Positions 21,228 through 32,151 of a DNA stretch of 64,000 bases are shown piece after piece (the stretch's first letter is position 1; every line of letters begins with the position of its first letter). The notes below the pieces were generated by a model. That model was not told the DNA's origin, searched no databases, and saw nothing but the letters and a program-made list of their open reading frames with translations. The stretch spans positions 23,547 to 87,546 of the forward strand of contig JAURPH010000008.1 in assembly GCA_030835345.1 (NCBI GenBank), in the 5' to 3' direction. The position numbers were made by a program, and so were the translations under genes. This stretch comes from Thermodesulfobacteriota bacterium (GTDB taxonomy: Bacteria > Desulfobacterota_D > UBA1144).

Positions 21228-22312
21228 AAAATTCTAATATAGTTCAATATATGAGGCAGGCTTTTAACCTTGCAAAAAAGGGTATAAATAAAACAGGACT
21301 AAATCCACTAGTTGGAGCATTGATAGTTAAAAATGGAAAAATAATTGGTGAAGGATTTCACAATAAATTTGGTGGAGATCATGCAGAAATAGTCGCTATA
21401 AAAGATGCAGAGAAGAAAAAATATAATGTTAAAGGCTCATTGTTATTTGTGACACTTGAACCTTGTTGTCATGAAAATAAAAAAACACCGCCTTGTACAG
21501 ATAAGATAATAAATAAAGGTTTTAGGAAAGTTTATTTCGGTTCATATGATCCAAACCCATTAGTAAACAAAAGAGGAATTGAAAAATTAAAGAAGCATGG
21601 AATTAAAGTTGAGATGGTGAATTTGAAAAATTCTTTAACTGAAATAAATAAGGGTTTTGAAACTGTTATTCAACATAAAAGACCAAGAATAACATTAAAG
21701 ATTTGTTCAAGTTTAGATGGAAAAATTTTCTCTCGAATCAAAACATCAAGAGATGTTGGAGATGAAAAACAACAGTTAGATGCTAACAACTTAAGGAAGC
21801 TTCACGATGCAATTTTGATTGGTATTAACACTCTAAGAGAGGATAATCCTTTATTGACATTCAGAGGTAAAGGATCAAAGGATTTCATACAACCAAGACC
21901 TATAATTTTAGACTCTCATTTAAGAAGTCCGATTGATTCAAACATTTTTAAAATTGGTAATAAGCCTATAATTTTTACAGAAAATATAAAGAGTTCTATA
22001 AAAGAAAAAAAATTAAAAAAAATAGGGGCAGAAATTATTCTCTTAAATAGTATTACACCAAAAAAAATTATTAATCATCTTTATAAACTAAAATTACAAA
22101 GAATATTAATTGAGGGTGGAGGAAAAGTGTTTTCAAGCTTTATAGAACAAAATTTGTGGGATGAAATTATTTTTTATTATGTAAAGACTATATATGGTAA
22201 AGAAAGTATTTCGATGACAGATTACTTAGATAAGGTTGTTGATATTAGTTCACAATATAAAAGTGAAGTAAAAAAAATAGGTAATAGTTTTAGGGTTAAA
22301 ATAACTAAATGA
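21224..22312 (+). CDS. ribD: Bifunctional riboflavin biosynthesis deaminase/reductase
   Basis: NPLVGALIVKNGKIIGEGFH, GDHAEI, EPCCHENKKTPPC; C-terminal RibD reductase domain. Confidence 0.95.
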   Translation: MKNSNIVQYMRQAFNLAKKGINKTGLNPLVGALIVKNGKIIGEGFHNKFGGDHAEIVAIKDAEKKKYNVKGSLLFVTLEPCCHENKKTPPCTDKIINKGFRKVYFGSYDPNPLVNKRGIEKLKKHGIKVEMVNLKNSLTEINKGFETVIQHKRPRITLKICSSLDGKIFSRIKTSRDVGDEKQQLDANNLRKLHDAILIGINTLREDNPLLTFRGKGSKDFIQPRPIILDSHLRSPIDSNIFKIGNKPIIFTENIKSSIKEKKLKKIGAEIILLNSITPKKIINHLYKLKLQRILIEGGGKVFSSFIEQNLWDEIIFYYVKTIYGKESISMTDYLDKVVDISSQYKSEVKKIGNSFRVKITK

Positions 22313-22953
22313 GAGTAGGGGTTTTTGGTGGAACTTTTAATCCAATACATTTGGGGCATGTAAATTTAATCAATACTTCAACCAAATTATTTGGTTTAGA
22401 CAAAGTCATTGTTTTACCTAATTTAAATCCATACTACAAAGAAAATTCTGTTAAAAATTTTGAACATGTTAAAAACATGATAAACATGTCACTCAATTTG
22501 GATTGTGATTTTGAAATATCTGATCTAGAAAAAGATTCTAAGAAAAAACATTATTCTTACAATAGCCTAAAAGAAATCATTTCTTTAAATGGTAAATATA
22601 AATACTATTTCTTTCTTGGTTCGGATACATCTTTAAATTTCAAGGAATGGTATAAATATTCAGATTTATTAGATTTAGTAAATGTTGTGTTTGTTTCTAG
22701 ACCAAAATTTAAATTTTCGTCAGATTTTATTGATGATAAAATTTATTCAAGAAAACTTAATTATAGAGGAATGTTGGTCTATTATAATCATTTGACAAAA
22801 ATGAAAATTATTAAGCTTTCACTTAAGAAAGAAATAGATGTTTCATCTAAAGAATTAAGATTAATGTTAAAGTCTTTTGATGAAAATAAAGTTAAGCAAT
22901 TTGTTAACAATGAAGTTTATGATTATATTATGAAAAATAAGTTGTATTTTTAA
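22309..22953 (+). CDS. nadD: Nicotinate-nucleotide adenylyltransferase
   Basis: MRVGVFGGTFNPIHLGHV; SSKELR. Confidence 0.92.
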   Translation: MRVGVFGGTFNPIHLGHVNLINTSTKLFGLDKVIVLPNLNPYYKENSVKNFEHVKNMINMSLNLDCDFEISDLEKDSKKKHYSYNSLKEIISLNGKYKYYFFLGSDTSLNFKEWYKYSDLLDLVNVVFVSRPKFKFSSDFIDDKIYSRKLNYRGMLVYYNHLTKMKIIKLSLKKEIDVSSKELRLMLKSFDENKVKQFVNNEVYDYIMKNKLYF

Positions 22954-23288
22954 TGAATGATTTATCAAAAATTTTAAATAAAATAATTGAAGAGCTTGAT
23001 TCAAAGAAGGCAATAAGCCCCGTTGTTTTAAATACCCAAGGTGTCTCTTCATTCTCCGACTACTTTATAGTGGCTTCTATGGATTCAGAAAGAGGAGTAA
23101 AAGCACTTTCAGAGCATATTAATGTACTATTAAAAAAAGAATTAAAAATAAATACAAAGACTGATGGACTCTCTTCTCCGAGTTGGGTTATCATAGACAC
23201 TGGAGATATAATGATACATCTCTTCCACAAAGATGCCCGTGAATATTACCAATTGGAATCTTTATGGAATAATGCCGAAAAAAAATAA
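22953..23288 (+). CDS. rsfS: Ribosomal silencing factor RsfS
   Basis: SDYFIVASMDSERGVKAL, WVIIDTGDIMIHLFHKDAREYYQLESLW. Confidence 0.95.
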   Translation: MNDLSKILNKIIEELDSKKAISPVVLNTQGVSSFSDYFIVASMDSERGVKALSEHINVLLKKELKINTKTDGLSSPSWVIIDTGDIMIHLFHKDAREYYQLESLWNNAEKK

Positions 23289-24494
23289 TTATTTTTTAGG
23301 TTTTCTTAAAAATGCTGGTATTTCAAAATGTTCATCATCACCTAGGGGGTGGAGTTCATCAATCTCTGAATTGCCATTACCTTCACCATTTTGATCACTA
23401 GCTTCTAAGTTCTCAATCGATTCATTTAAATCAAAACTTTCTTGATTTGGATCTTCTTCAATTATAGGATTTTCAGCAGAAGCTTCAGTCCTCATAGGGG
23501 AATCACCATCTATACCAGTTGCTATTACAGTAATTCTTACTTTATCACTTAAAGATTCATCTAATACTAAGCCAAATATCAACTCAACACTTCTACTTGC
23601 TTTTGATTTAATATGATTACAAGCTTCATTTAATTCATCAATTGTAAAATTACTTGATGCTGTAACATTAATTAATATTCCTGTAGCACCATCAATGGAA
23701 ATATCTTCAAGTAGTGGGCTTGTTATGGCGTTTTCAGCAGCTTCAACTGCTCTAGATGTTCCTTCTCCTTCACCTGTACCCATGAGAGCTTTGCCACCGC
23801 TTTCTCTCATTATTTTTTTAACATCAGCAAAATCTACATTAATAAATCCTGATCCTACAATAATATCTGCTATTCCTCTGACTGCTTTTGTAAGCACTCC
23901 ATCAGCAGCTCTAAAAGAATCTACAATTCCTGTTATTTGTTGAACATCTTTAAGTCTGTCATTTGGTATAACTATAATGGAATCAACTTCCTCTGTTAAC
24001 TCTTGAATACCTTTATCAGCCTGTGAAATTCTTTTATTTGCTTCAAACTCAAATGGTTTAGTAACAATCGCAATAGTTAAGGCCCCAGCATTTTTTGCTA
24101 GCTTTGCTACTACAGGAGATGCTCCTGTGCCAGTTCCACCACCCATACCAGCAGTTATAAAAACCATGTCAGAACCTTGAAGAGCTTCAGTAATATCATT
24201 TTGATCAGCTTTTGCACATTCGTTTCCAAGGCTTGGATCTCCTCCTACACCTAAACCTTTTGCAATATTTTTTCCTATTTGAATAACTCTTTTAGCTTTT
24301 GACTTCTGAAGATCTTGAAAATCTGAATTAACTGCTATAAATTCTACACCTGTAATATTTTCTGATATCATTGAATTGATTGCATTTCCTCCAGCACCAC
24401 CTACTCCAACTACCTTAATTTTTGCACCAAGGCTTTCAAAAAGGTTGTCTGTTTGGGATCCTGAGATTTCACCTGAAAATTCGAATGTAGGCAT
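23289..24494 (-). CDS. ftsZ: Cell division protein FtsZ
   Basis: [25 protein letters not shown]-terminal peptide EIPAFLRK. Confidence 0.99.
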   Translation of the reverse strand: MPTFEFSGEISGSQTDNLFESLGAKIKVVGVGGAGGNAINSMISENITGVEFIAVNSDFQDLQKSKAKRVIQIGKNIAKGLGVGGDPSLGNECAKADQNDITEALQGSDMVFITAGMGGGTGTGASPVVAKLAKNAGALTIAIVTKPFEFEANKRISQADKGIQELTEEVDSIIVIPNDRLKDVQQITGIVDSFRAADGVLTKAVRGIADIIVGSGFINVDFADVKKIMRESGGKALMGTGEGEGTSRAVEAAENAITSPLLEDISIDGATGILINVTASSNFTIDELNEACNHIKSKASRSVELIFGLVLDESLSDKVRITVIATGIDGDSPMRTEASAENPIIEEDPNQESFDLNESIENLEASDQNGEGNGNSEIDELHPLGDDEHFEIPAFLRKPKK

Positions 24495-24540
24495 AAAATA
24501 CTCCTTAATGTCTATATGTAGTATTAATTTTGGTATAAAA

Positions 24541-24556
24541 ATACTATATTTAGTAT
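24541..24556. repeat. Small palindrome ATACTA-TATT-TAGTAT in ftsZ 5' region
   Basis: Perfect 6-bp arms in the ftsA-ftsZ gap. Confidence 0.4.
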
Positions 24557-24596
24557 AATTATATCTTAGTAATAATGAAAATAATAGTCTATTAAA

Positions 24597-25841
24597 CTAA
24601 AAAAGATCAGAAAACCATGTTTTCATTGTGTTGAAGACCCTTTTAAAGACTTGGGCCTCACGAATACGAATTTTTTGATTTTTCGATGCCACCGCATTTT
24701 TTGAACCCCATACTAAAAGTCCAACACCTGTGGCACATTCTGGCTTAGCGACAAGCTCTTCTAATCCTGATATTTGGTTTGGAACACCCAACCTTACAGG
24801 CATGTTTAATATCTTTTGTGCTAAATAGTCTGCACCTTTGATAGCCATAGAGCCCCCAGTAATAACACAACCAGCCGGAAGCATGTCATAATATCCGGAT
24901 CTCATCATTTCTCTTCTTGCCATTGTAAAAATTTCTTCAAGTCTCGGTTCTATTATGTTTGCTAATTCATTTTTTGTTATCTTTTTCCTTCCTGCACCAG
25001 CAATTTTATCAATTTTAATCTCTTCATCTTGATCAACCAAATCGGCAGAAGCTATCCCATATCTTTCTTTGATTTCTTTAGCGACTTGCTTTGAAGCACC
25101 TAATCCAAAAGAAATATCATTATCAAGAAAATCGCCACCTATTGTTATGTTGCTTGTATATTTAATGGAGCCATCACAAAAAACAGCAATATCAGTTGTA
25201 CCTCCGCCGCAATCAAGCAAAACAACACCTACATCTCTTTCGTCAGGAGTTAATACTGCTTCGCTGGATGCAACTTGCTCTAGAACTAATGACCCAACAT
25301 CAACACCAGAGTTATGAACACATTTAACCAAATTTTTAGCTTGAGTTACTTGAGCTGTTACCATATGGATTTTCGCTTCTAATTTAACACCATATAGCCC
25401 AACAGGATCCTTGATTTTTCTTTCTCCATCTACAATAAATTCTTGAGGCATGACATGAATGACTTCTCTATCCGCAGGTTGAGCTCCGGCTGTAGCTGAT
25501 TCAATAACTCTATCTAAATCTCTTTTCGTAACTTCACGGTTTCTTAAAGTTATCATTCCATGTCCATTCAGACTTCGAATATGACCCCCAGCTATTCCAA
25601 CAATTACACTTGTAATTTCGGTTCCAGCCATTTTTTCCGCATCTTCTATAGCTTGTCTAATTGACTGAACAGTACTATCAATGTTAAGAACTATTCCTCT
25701 TTGTAAACCTTTGGAAGGATGACTGCTGACACCTATGATTTCAACATCACCAGATCCTCTAACTTCAGCAACTAAACATAGAATTTTAGTTGTTCCAATA
25801 TCTAAACCTACTATTACTTCACTTTGTGCCATTTTAGCCAT
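24597..25841 (-). CDS. ftsA: Cell division protein FtsA
   Basis: VGLDIGTTKILCLVAE, LLDCGGGTTDIAVF, VITGGSMAIKG. Confidence 0.97.
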   Translation of the reverse strand: MAKMAQSEVIVGLDIGTTKILCLVAEVRGSGDVEIIGVSSHPSKGLQRGIVLNIDSTVQSIRQAIEDAEKMAGTEITSVIVGIAGGHIRSLNGHGMITLRNREVTKRDLDRVIESATAGAQPADREVIHVMPQEFIVDGERKIKDPVGLYGVKLEAKIHMVTAQVTQAKNLVKCVHNSGVDVGSLVLEQVASSEAVLTPDERDVGVVLLDCGGGTTDIAVFCDGSIKYTSNITIGGDFLDNDISFGLGASKQVAKEIKERYGIASADLVDQDEEIKIDKIAGAGRKKITKNELANIIEPRLEEIFTMARREMMRSGYYDMLPAGCVITGGSMAIKGADYLAQKILNMPVRLGVPNQISGLEELVAKPECATGVGLLVWGSKNAVASKNQKIRIREAQVFKRVFNTMKTWFSDLF

Positions 25842-25848
25842 TATAATC

Positions 25849-26520
25849 CTAAAGAGTATAATTTACAATACCTTTACTTTTTTCTCTTAAATCTACTAAT
25901 CTAGGTATTCTATTTACTTTTAGACTATCATTAAAAATAATTATTAATTGTTTCAGTTTTACATCAAAATCCTGCATTCCTAAAAGAATAATTTGATTGT
26001 TCGTTGTATATATTTGTGCTCCAATAATTTTATCAATTATAATTTCTGAAATTTCGAAATAGATATTTAAATCTTCTTCAGCGATTTTGTTAAGCAGATT
26101 AGTTGCAATGGTAATATCTTCATCATTTTCCGCTACTAAAAAAGGTAAATTTGGAAAATTTGCAAGATCAGAAAAATAAAAAAAATCTCCATCACTGTCG
26201 ATTAAACCCTTTGTATTTGAATTATTTATTTTGAATATAAAATTTCTTTCAATTATTTGAATTTCAATCTCACTATATGAAAGTAATGATAATTCAATAT
26301 TTTTAATCATTATATTTTCTTTTAATTTTTTTTTAAAAGAATTTTTATTATAAAAAAATACGAAATTGTTTAATAACTCTGATGTTTGGATTATTTCATC
26401 TTCTGCTATGTTTTTATTACCAACTATTTTTATTTTTTTTACTATAGAAAATAAGGGATTAAATATTGTCCAACAAATAATAATTAAAGTCATTAATAAT
26501 AGAGGTAATTTATTTTTCAT
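25849..26520 (-). CDS. ftsQ: Cell division protein FtsQ
   Basis: Single N-terminal TM, POTRA-like domain, position between murB and ftsA. Confidence 0.85.
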   Translation of the reverse strand: MKNKLPLLLMTLIIICWTIFNPLFSIVKKIKIVGNKNIAEDEIIQTSELLNNFVFFYNKNSFKKKLKENIMIKNIELSLLSYSEIEIQIIERNFIFKINNSNTKGLIDSDGDFFYFSDLANFPNLPFLVAENDEDITIATNLLNKIAEEDLNIYFEISEIIIDKIIGAQIYTTNNQIILLGMQDFDVKLKQLIIIFNDSLKVNRIPRLVDLREKSKGIVNYTL

Positions 26521-27382
26521 TTACAATCTTTACTTCATTTAATAGGTTAATCCCTTTTTTTTGGAGCACTTCCTTTCTTATTTTTTCTATTAGAAGAAAT
26601 ATTTCATCAGGATTAGCATTGCCCTTATTTACTATGTAATTAGCATGTAATCTTGATACTTCAGCATCACCCTCTGATAAACCTTTTAATCCTAAATCTT
26701 CGATTATTTGTCCAGCAAATTTTGGAAGAGGGTTTCTAAATACACTTCCTGCACTAGGTAATTTTACTGGTTGTGTCTTATTCCTATGTTTTAAATATGA
26801 ATTTATATTTTCTTTAGCTTTCACAACATCACCTTTTATAAGTTTAAACTTTGCACTTGTGATAACTTGGCTAGGCTTTATCGAGCTTTTTCTGTATTCA
26901 AATTTAATCTCTTCCTTAGTCAATTCGACTTCTTTATCTTTATCTATGAGAGATACTGAAATTAGATTATCTGAGATTGTTCCTCCATTAGCTCCTGCAT
27001 TTGTTATTAATGCTCCACCTATTGTTCCAGGAATACCAGTTGAAAATTCAAATCCAACAAGTCCATTGTTTAAGCATTTGCTCATAACTAAGCTAAGGGA
27101 TGCTCCGCATTCTACCTTTAATATTTCATTTTCAAAAATAATTGATTTCATTTTCTTTGTACTTATAACAATTGTATCTTTTAAGCTTATAAATAATGTG
27201 TTGGAGCCATTCCCTACTATATATTTTTTACTTTTTAGGCTTAACAGTGTTTTTAATTCATTAGTATTTTTGGGATAAAATATATATGAAACATTACAAC
27301 CTGATCTCCATGTACAATAATCCGACAAGTTTACATTTTTATAATATTCAATTTTTAAAGATTCAAAATCATTCTTATCCAT
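26510..27382 (-). CDS. murB: UDP-N-acetylenolpyruvoylglucosamine reductase
   Basis: GNGSNTLF, STGIPGTIGGALITNAGANGG, PSAGSVFRNP. Confidence 0.96.
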   Translation of the reverse strand: MDKNDFESLKIEYYKNVNLSDYCTWRSGCNVSYIFYPKNTNELKTLLSLKSKKYIVGNGSNTLFISLKDTIVISTKKMKSIIFENEILKVECGASLSLVMSKCLNNGLVGFEFSTGIPGTIGGALITNAGANGGTISDNLISVSLIDKDKEVELTKEEIKFEYRKSSIKPSQVITSAKFKLIKGDVVKAKENINSYLKHRNKTQPVKLPSAGSVFRNPLPKFAGQIIEDLGLKGLSEGDAEVSRLHANYIVNKGNANPDEIFLLIEKIRKEVLQKKGINLLNEVKIVNEK

Positions 27383-28748
27383 TTTTAATTGTCTTAATCA
27401 ATTTCGTTCCGACTTTCCTTATATCGCCAGCACCCATTGTAATAATCCTTATATGAGAATTATTTTTAAATATTTCCTTTTTTAATTTCACTACAATTTT
27501 ATCATAATCATTAATATAATAAGCTTTACATGATTTGTTTATCTTTCTTAATTCATAGACGAAGTCTTTAGAGGTGAACTTTTGTTTTTTTTCAAAAGCT
27601 GAATAAATATCACTCACAATAACTTCTTTCCACAAAGATATTTCATTTAAAAAATCTTTGTAATGTTTTTTTAATCGAGTGAATCTATGAGGTTGAAAAA
27701 CAAGAATAGTTCTCGTCTCTGTATCATCCTTAATAAATTTTCTTACTTCTTTTATTGCATTATGATGATGGGCATAATCGTCAATAATTGTTATATTTTT
27801 TCTATTATATATCTTTTCAAATCTTCTACTAGGTTGATCAAGTTTTTGACTTATTTTTTTTATTTTTTCACTGGAGATTCCCATTTCAATTGCTGTAATA
27901 ATAGATCCAACAACATTGTAACAATTATAGTGACTAATTTTTTGAAACTTAAATGTACCAATAATATTCTTTTTCTTATATAAGATGATTTCAGTCCTTT
28001 TTTGGCTGTTTTTGATTTCGAAATAAAATTCAGCATTTTTCTCAATATTGCTAAACCTGATAATTTTTTTATTTGTATTTTTGACAATAATATTTTTAAT
28101 ATTTGGGCAATCATTATTTACAATTACTTTATTGGTAGTTTTTTTTATAAAATTTTCAAATGCAAGATAAAGGTTCTTTTTTGTTTTATAAAAGTCCATA
28201 TGGTCAAAATCAATATTTGTTATGATTGAATACATCGAGTTTAAAAAATTAAAACTATTATCACTTTCATCAGCCTCAATCACATTTAGGTTGCTTCGAT
28301 TATAAATAAAGTTAGTTTTGTATTTAGTATTTATAGCTCCTAGGAAAACAGAAGGTTTTTTACCACAATTTAATAATATTTGAGCCAAATAATTAGTGGT
28401 TGTACTTTTTCCATGGGTTCCAGTTATGCATACATTATTATCCTTACGTGTAAATTCACCCAAAGCTCGTCCTCTTGTAATACACTTGATTCCTCTTTTT
28501 TTTGCTTCGACTAACTCCGGATTATTATTTTTAATTGCAGAGGTATAAATTATGAGATCTTGATTTGTAATATTTTCAGCTGATTGGTTTTCATAAATTT
28601 TTATCCCTGTTTTTTTCAATTTTGTTGTTATTTCATTGCCACTTAAATCAGACCCCGTGACAGTATAATTTTTATGTAAAAATTCGGCCAAAGAACTCAT
28701 TCCTATCCCAGCAATTCCTATAAAATGAATCTTATTATTTTTGTTCAT
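27375..28748 (-). CDS. murC: UDP-N-acetylmuramate-L-alanine ligase
   Basis: HFIGIAGIGMSSLAEFL, ITGTHGKSTTTNYLAQIL, DDYAHHHNAIKEV. Confidence 0.97.
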   Translation of the reverse strand: MNKNNKIHFIGIAGIGMSSLAEFLHKNYTVTGSDLSGNEITTKLKKTGIKIYENQSAENITNQDLIIYTSAIKNNNPELVEAKKRGIKCITRGRALGEFTRKDNNVCITGTHGKSTTTNYLAQILLNCGKKPSVFLGAINTKYKTNFIYNRSNLNVIEADESDNSFNFLNSMYSIITNIDFDHMDFYKTKKNLYLAFENFIKKTTNKVIVNNDCPNIKNIIVKNTNKKIIRFSNIEKNAEFYFEIKNSQKRTEIILYKKKNIIGTFKFQKISHYNCYNVVGSIITAIEMGISSEKIKKISQKLDQPSRRFEKIYNRKNITIIDDYAHHHNAIKEVRKFIKDDTETRTILVFQPHRFTRLKKHYKDFLNEISLWKEVIVSDIYSAFEKKQKFTSKDFVYELRKINKSCKAYYINDYDKIVVKLKKEIFKNNSHIRIITMGAGDIRKVGTKLIKTIKNG

Positions 28749-29835
28749 CCCTGAGTATTTCCTTGACTATATTTTCCGCAGAATAGTTATTTCCTTCGTT
28801 TCTTTTTCTGTTCAAAATTTTTGTTGCTTCAACCTTATTCCATAATAAATTCAAGATTTTATTAGTAAGAATTAAGGTTTGATCATCTTCTTGCCATATC
28901 TCTGCTAAACCATTTTCATACATTTCTATAGCATTTTCATATTGATGGTTATTTGTTGAATTTTTTATTGGGACTACAATGTTTACAAGATCAAAGTTTT
29001 TAGTTTCAGATAGTGTTGATGCACCAGCTCTTGAAATGAGCAATTTTGTTCTAGAATAGTAATCGCTAATCTCATTTATAAAAATTTCAACTGAATATTT
29101 TAAGAAATCAAATTTTGATTCGTACTTGGATGCTATTTCTTTTATTTTTTGGAAATCTTTAATACCTGTTTGATGAATTAATGTGAACTCATTTATCCCT
29201 TGTCTAGTTATCTGATTTAATAAATTTTCAAGTTGAGCAAGGAATTTTGTATTCAATGTCTCAGAGCCTTGGCTGCCTCCAATAATAAGTATATCGATAT
29301 CTTTTTTTGCTTCCCCTTTTTTTTCGACTTGCCTGATAGGGTACCCCAAATTGAAACATTTGGATTTATTGAAATGATTTAATGATGATTCAAAGTTAAT
29401 AAATATTTTATTTGAAAGCTTTGATATTATTTTGTTCGAAAGGCCCGGAATAGAATTTCCTTCAATTGTATAAATTTTTTTATTTAAAATGAAACTTGAA
29501 ATTCCAACTGGGAGCCAAACAAACCCACCTGATCCAATAACAGCCTCTGGTTTAAATTTTATTAATATTAAAAGTGTTTTAATTATGCAAATGAATAAAG
29601 ACAAAAATGATTTAACTTTTTTTAATATACTTTTCCCAACAAATCCATAAATATTTATTCCACTAATCTCATAATTGAAATTTAGTTTGGGCAGCATTTT
29701 ATTGGATTTTAATGTGTTAATAAATAAAATTTCTGAATCAGGCAAACTTTGTTTTATTGCATCTGCAATGGCTATTCCTGGAAATATATGTCCACCTGTT
29801 GCACCAAGACATATCACAAATTTTCTTTTGTTCAT
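28735..29835 (-). CDS. murG: UDP-GlcNAc:lipid I GlcNAc transferase
   Basis: GATGGHIFPGIAIADAI, IGGSQGSETLN, LISRAGASTLSE. Confidence 0.96.
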   Translation of the reverse strand: MNKRKFVICLGATGGHIFPGIAIADAIKQSLPDSEILFINTLKSNKMLPKLNFNYEISGINIYGFVGKSILKKVKSFLSLFICIIKTLLILIKFKPEAVIGSGGFVWLPVGISSFILNKKIYTIEGNSIPGLSNKIISKLSNKIFINFESSLNHFNKSKCFNLGYPIRQVEKKGEAKKDIDILIIGGSQGSETLNTKFLAQLENLLNQITRQGINEFTLIHQTGIKDFQKIKEIASKYESKFDFLKYSVEIFINEISDYYSRTKLLISRAGASTLSETKNFDLVNIVVPIKNSTNNHQYENAIEMYENGLAEIWQEDDQTLILTNKILNLLWNKVEATKILNRKRNEGNNYSAENIVKEILRDEQK

Positions 29836-30938
29836 TTTTTCCTCATGTCTAGGGCTAGAATAATTCCAAGAGAAAACAATGTAAATACTAAAGAGCTACC
29901 TCCATAGCTTACAAGTGGAAGAGGTACCCCCTTTGTAGGAATAAGGCCTATTGTTACAGATATGTTAATTATAACCTGCATGAGAGTTATTAATAATATT
30001 CCGGACATCAAATATCTACAGAAAACATCTTTTGCTCTAAGAATCATTTTATAAATAGAGAAGAATAAAGAGAAAAAAAGAATCAATGTTAATATGCAAC
30101 CTAAAAAGCCTAATTCTTCAGCAATAATAGAGAAAATAAAATCATTGTGATTTTGTGGAAGAAAAAATAACTTTTGTGAACTATTTCCTAGGCCTACTCC
30201 AAAAAATTTACCTTTGGCAAAAGATACATATGATTGAATTATTTGGTAACCTGCACCATGAGGATCTTCATAAGGATTAAGAAAAGTTAATAGTCTTTTC
30301 ATTCGATATGGTGCAGCGAGGATAAGGGCACCAAAGGCCAGACATAATAAAATGAAAGAAAATATGAGATGTTTTATCCTTGCCCCAGCAATGATTATCA
30401 TTAAAAAAATAGTAGATAGTAGTAAAACTGTGTTTCCAAAATCTGGTTGTGATAGGAGAACAATTACATAAGGTAGAGTCAATGTGAAAGGGGATATTAT
30501 TCCTATTTTGAATGTATTTATTTTATTTAATTTCACCATCAAGTGTTTAGCAATAAAAATTAACAATAAATATTTTGAAATTTCTATTGGTTGTAAGGAT
30601 ATCCCCGCAACTTGTATCCATCTAGATGCTCCACCAGCAGTTTTAGATAAAATCGGAATCAAGGTAAGAGCTAATAAAAGAAAACCAAGGAAGTAAAAAA
30701 ATTTGTATTTTTTTTCAAGATATTCAGTTTTGAGCTTACTTGAAATCCAAAAAAGAACTAAACCAAAAGCAAGATAAAAAGTTTGTTTCTTAAGAAAGAA
30801 ATAAGGGTCTGCATGATTTTCCATTGCTTGAACTGAGCTAGAGCTGAAAACCATTACTAACCCAAATATTGATAATACCAAAGTAGATAAAGTAAATAGC
30901 GTTCTAGGGTTAACATTATTTAAAAAATTTATTAACAT
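29832..30938 (-). CDS. ftsW: Lipid II polymerase FtsW (SEDS)
   Basis: Multi-TM; QPDFGNTVLL, NHNDFIFSIIAEELGFLG, PTKGVPLPLVSYGGSSL. Confidence 0.97.
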   Translation of the reverse strand: MLINFLNNVNPRTLFTLSTLVLSIFGLVMVFSSSSVQAMENHADPYFFLKKQTFYLAFGLVLFWISSKLKTEYLEKKYKFFYFLGFLLLALTLIPILSKTAGGASRWIQVAGISLQPIEISKYLLLIFIAKHLMVKLNKINTFKIGIISPFTLTLPYVIVLLSQPDFGNTVLLLSTIFLMIIIAGARIKHLIFSFILLCLAFGALILAAPYRMKRLLTFLNPYEDPHGAGYQIIQSYVSFAKGKFFGVGLGNSSQKLFFLPQNHNDFIFSIIAEELGFLGCILTLILFFSLFFSIYKMILRAKDVFCRYLMSGILLITLMQVIINISVTIGLIPTKGVPLPLVSYGGSSLVFTLFSLGIILALDMRKK

Positions 30939-32151
30939 ATTGATTAAATTTTTCTCCTCTTTCTATGTATGAAGTGTATGTGTCAAAGCTAGAACTGCCT
31001 GGACTGAAAACTATAGTATCAGTTTTTTTTACAATTTTTTTAAGTTGAATGATTGTGTCTTCCATATCTTTGCAAATTATACAATTTTTTGATGAAAAGA
31101 ATTGTGCTAATAGAAACTTGTTTTCCCCAAATAAAAAAACTTTCCTAACTTTTTTTGCTAATATCTTTTTCACAGTTGTATAATCAAGATTTTTATCTTT
31201 ACCCCCCATCAATAGATAGATCTTTGAATTAAAAGATTCTATGGCATTTATAGTGGCATCAGGTGATGTAGACTTTGAATCATTAAATATTTTTGGTTTA
31301 CCAAGTATTTTCTCAAGTCTAAAGCTGGGTGGTTGAAATTGGTAAATTTTCTCTAGAATGTTTTTGTCAAGATTAACAAAAATATTGGCTATTTCTAAAG
31401 CAAATAATAGATTTTCAATATTATGGCTCCCTACTATTTTTAAATTCTTAATTAAAATTTTTAATCCATGTACCTCTATATAGTTTTTTTTTCTTGGTAT
31501 TCTTAAAAATATTTTTCTAGGAATGGTTTTTAAACTATTTAGTTCAATGTTTTTTTTTAAAATTAAGAAATCATTCTTTTTCTGATTTTTAAATATATTA
31601 AATTTTGATTCATAGTATTCATTTAAATCCTTATGGTGATCAAGATGATTAGGAGATAGGTTGGTTATTACAGATACCCTTGGTGAGAATTCTTTGTCCA
31701 TGAATTGTAGTTGAAAACTACTACATTCTAAAAGAAAAATATCATAATTTTCTTGCATTAATATTCCTTTAATAAAAGGTGTCCCAATGTTGCCACCAAT
31801 AAATACTTTTAGCCCATAATTTTTTAAAATTTCATAAGTTAACAATGTAGTAGTGGTCTTTCCATTAGTACCAGTAATTGCAATAATTGGTTTTTTTGTA
31901 AATTTTGCAGCAAATTCTATTTCACTTATTACTTTTATTTTTTTCTTGAGAGCAATTTGAATATTTAAATTAGTTTTTTTTATTCCCGGGCTTAAAACAA
32001 CAGTTGATATATCTTTTAAGATTTTTTTAAAATCTATTTCCCTTTTCGTGTCGTCATATAATTCGTATGGTATTTTTTTGTGGCTACAAAAATTCTTCAC
32101 TGCTTTACCAGTGACACCCATTCCATAAATTAAAATCTTTTCTTTAATCAT
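30916..32151 (-). CDS. murD: UDP-MurNAc-L-Ala:D-Glu ligase (ORF extends to 32208; likely start 32151)
   Basis: IAITGTNGKTTTTLLTYEIL; NLSPNHLDHHKDLNEY; FNDSKSTSPDAT. The start at 32151 gives a 1-nt overlap with the mraY stop. Confidence 0.95.
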   Translation of the reverse strand: MIKEKILIYGMGVTGKAVKNFCSHKKIPYELYDDTKREIDFKKILKDISTVVLSPGIKKTNLNIQIALKKKIKVISEIEFAAKFTKKPIIAITGTNGKTTTTLLTYEILKNYGLKVFIGGNIGTPFIKGILMQENYDIFLLECSSFQLQFMDKEFSPRVSVITNLSPNHLDHHKDLNEYYESKFNIFKNQKKNDFLILKKNIELNSLKTIPRKIFLRIPRKKNYIEVHGLKILIKNLKIVGSHNIENLLFALEIANIFVNLDKNILEKIYQFQPPSFRLEKILGKPKIFNDSKSTSPDATINAIESFNSKIYLLMGGKDKNLDYTTVKKILAKKVRKVFLFGENKFLLAQFFSSKNCIICKDMEDTIIQLKKIVKKTDTIVFSPGSSSFDTYTSYIERGEKFNQYVNKFFK

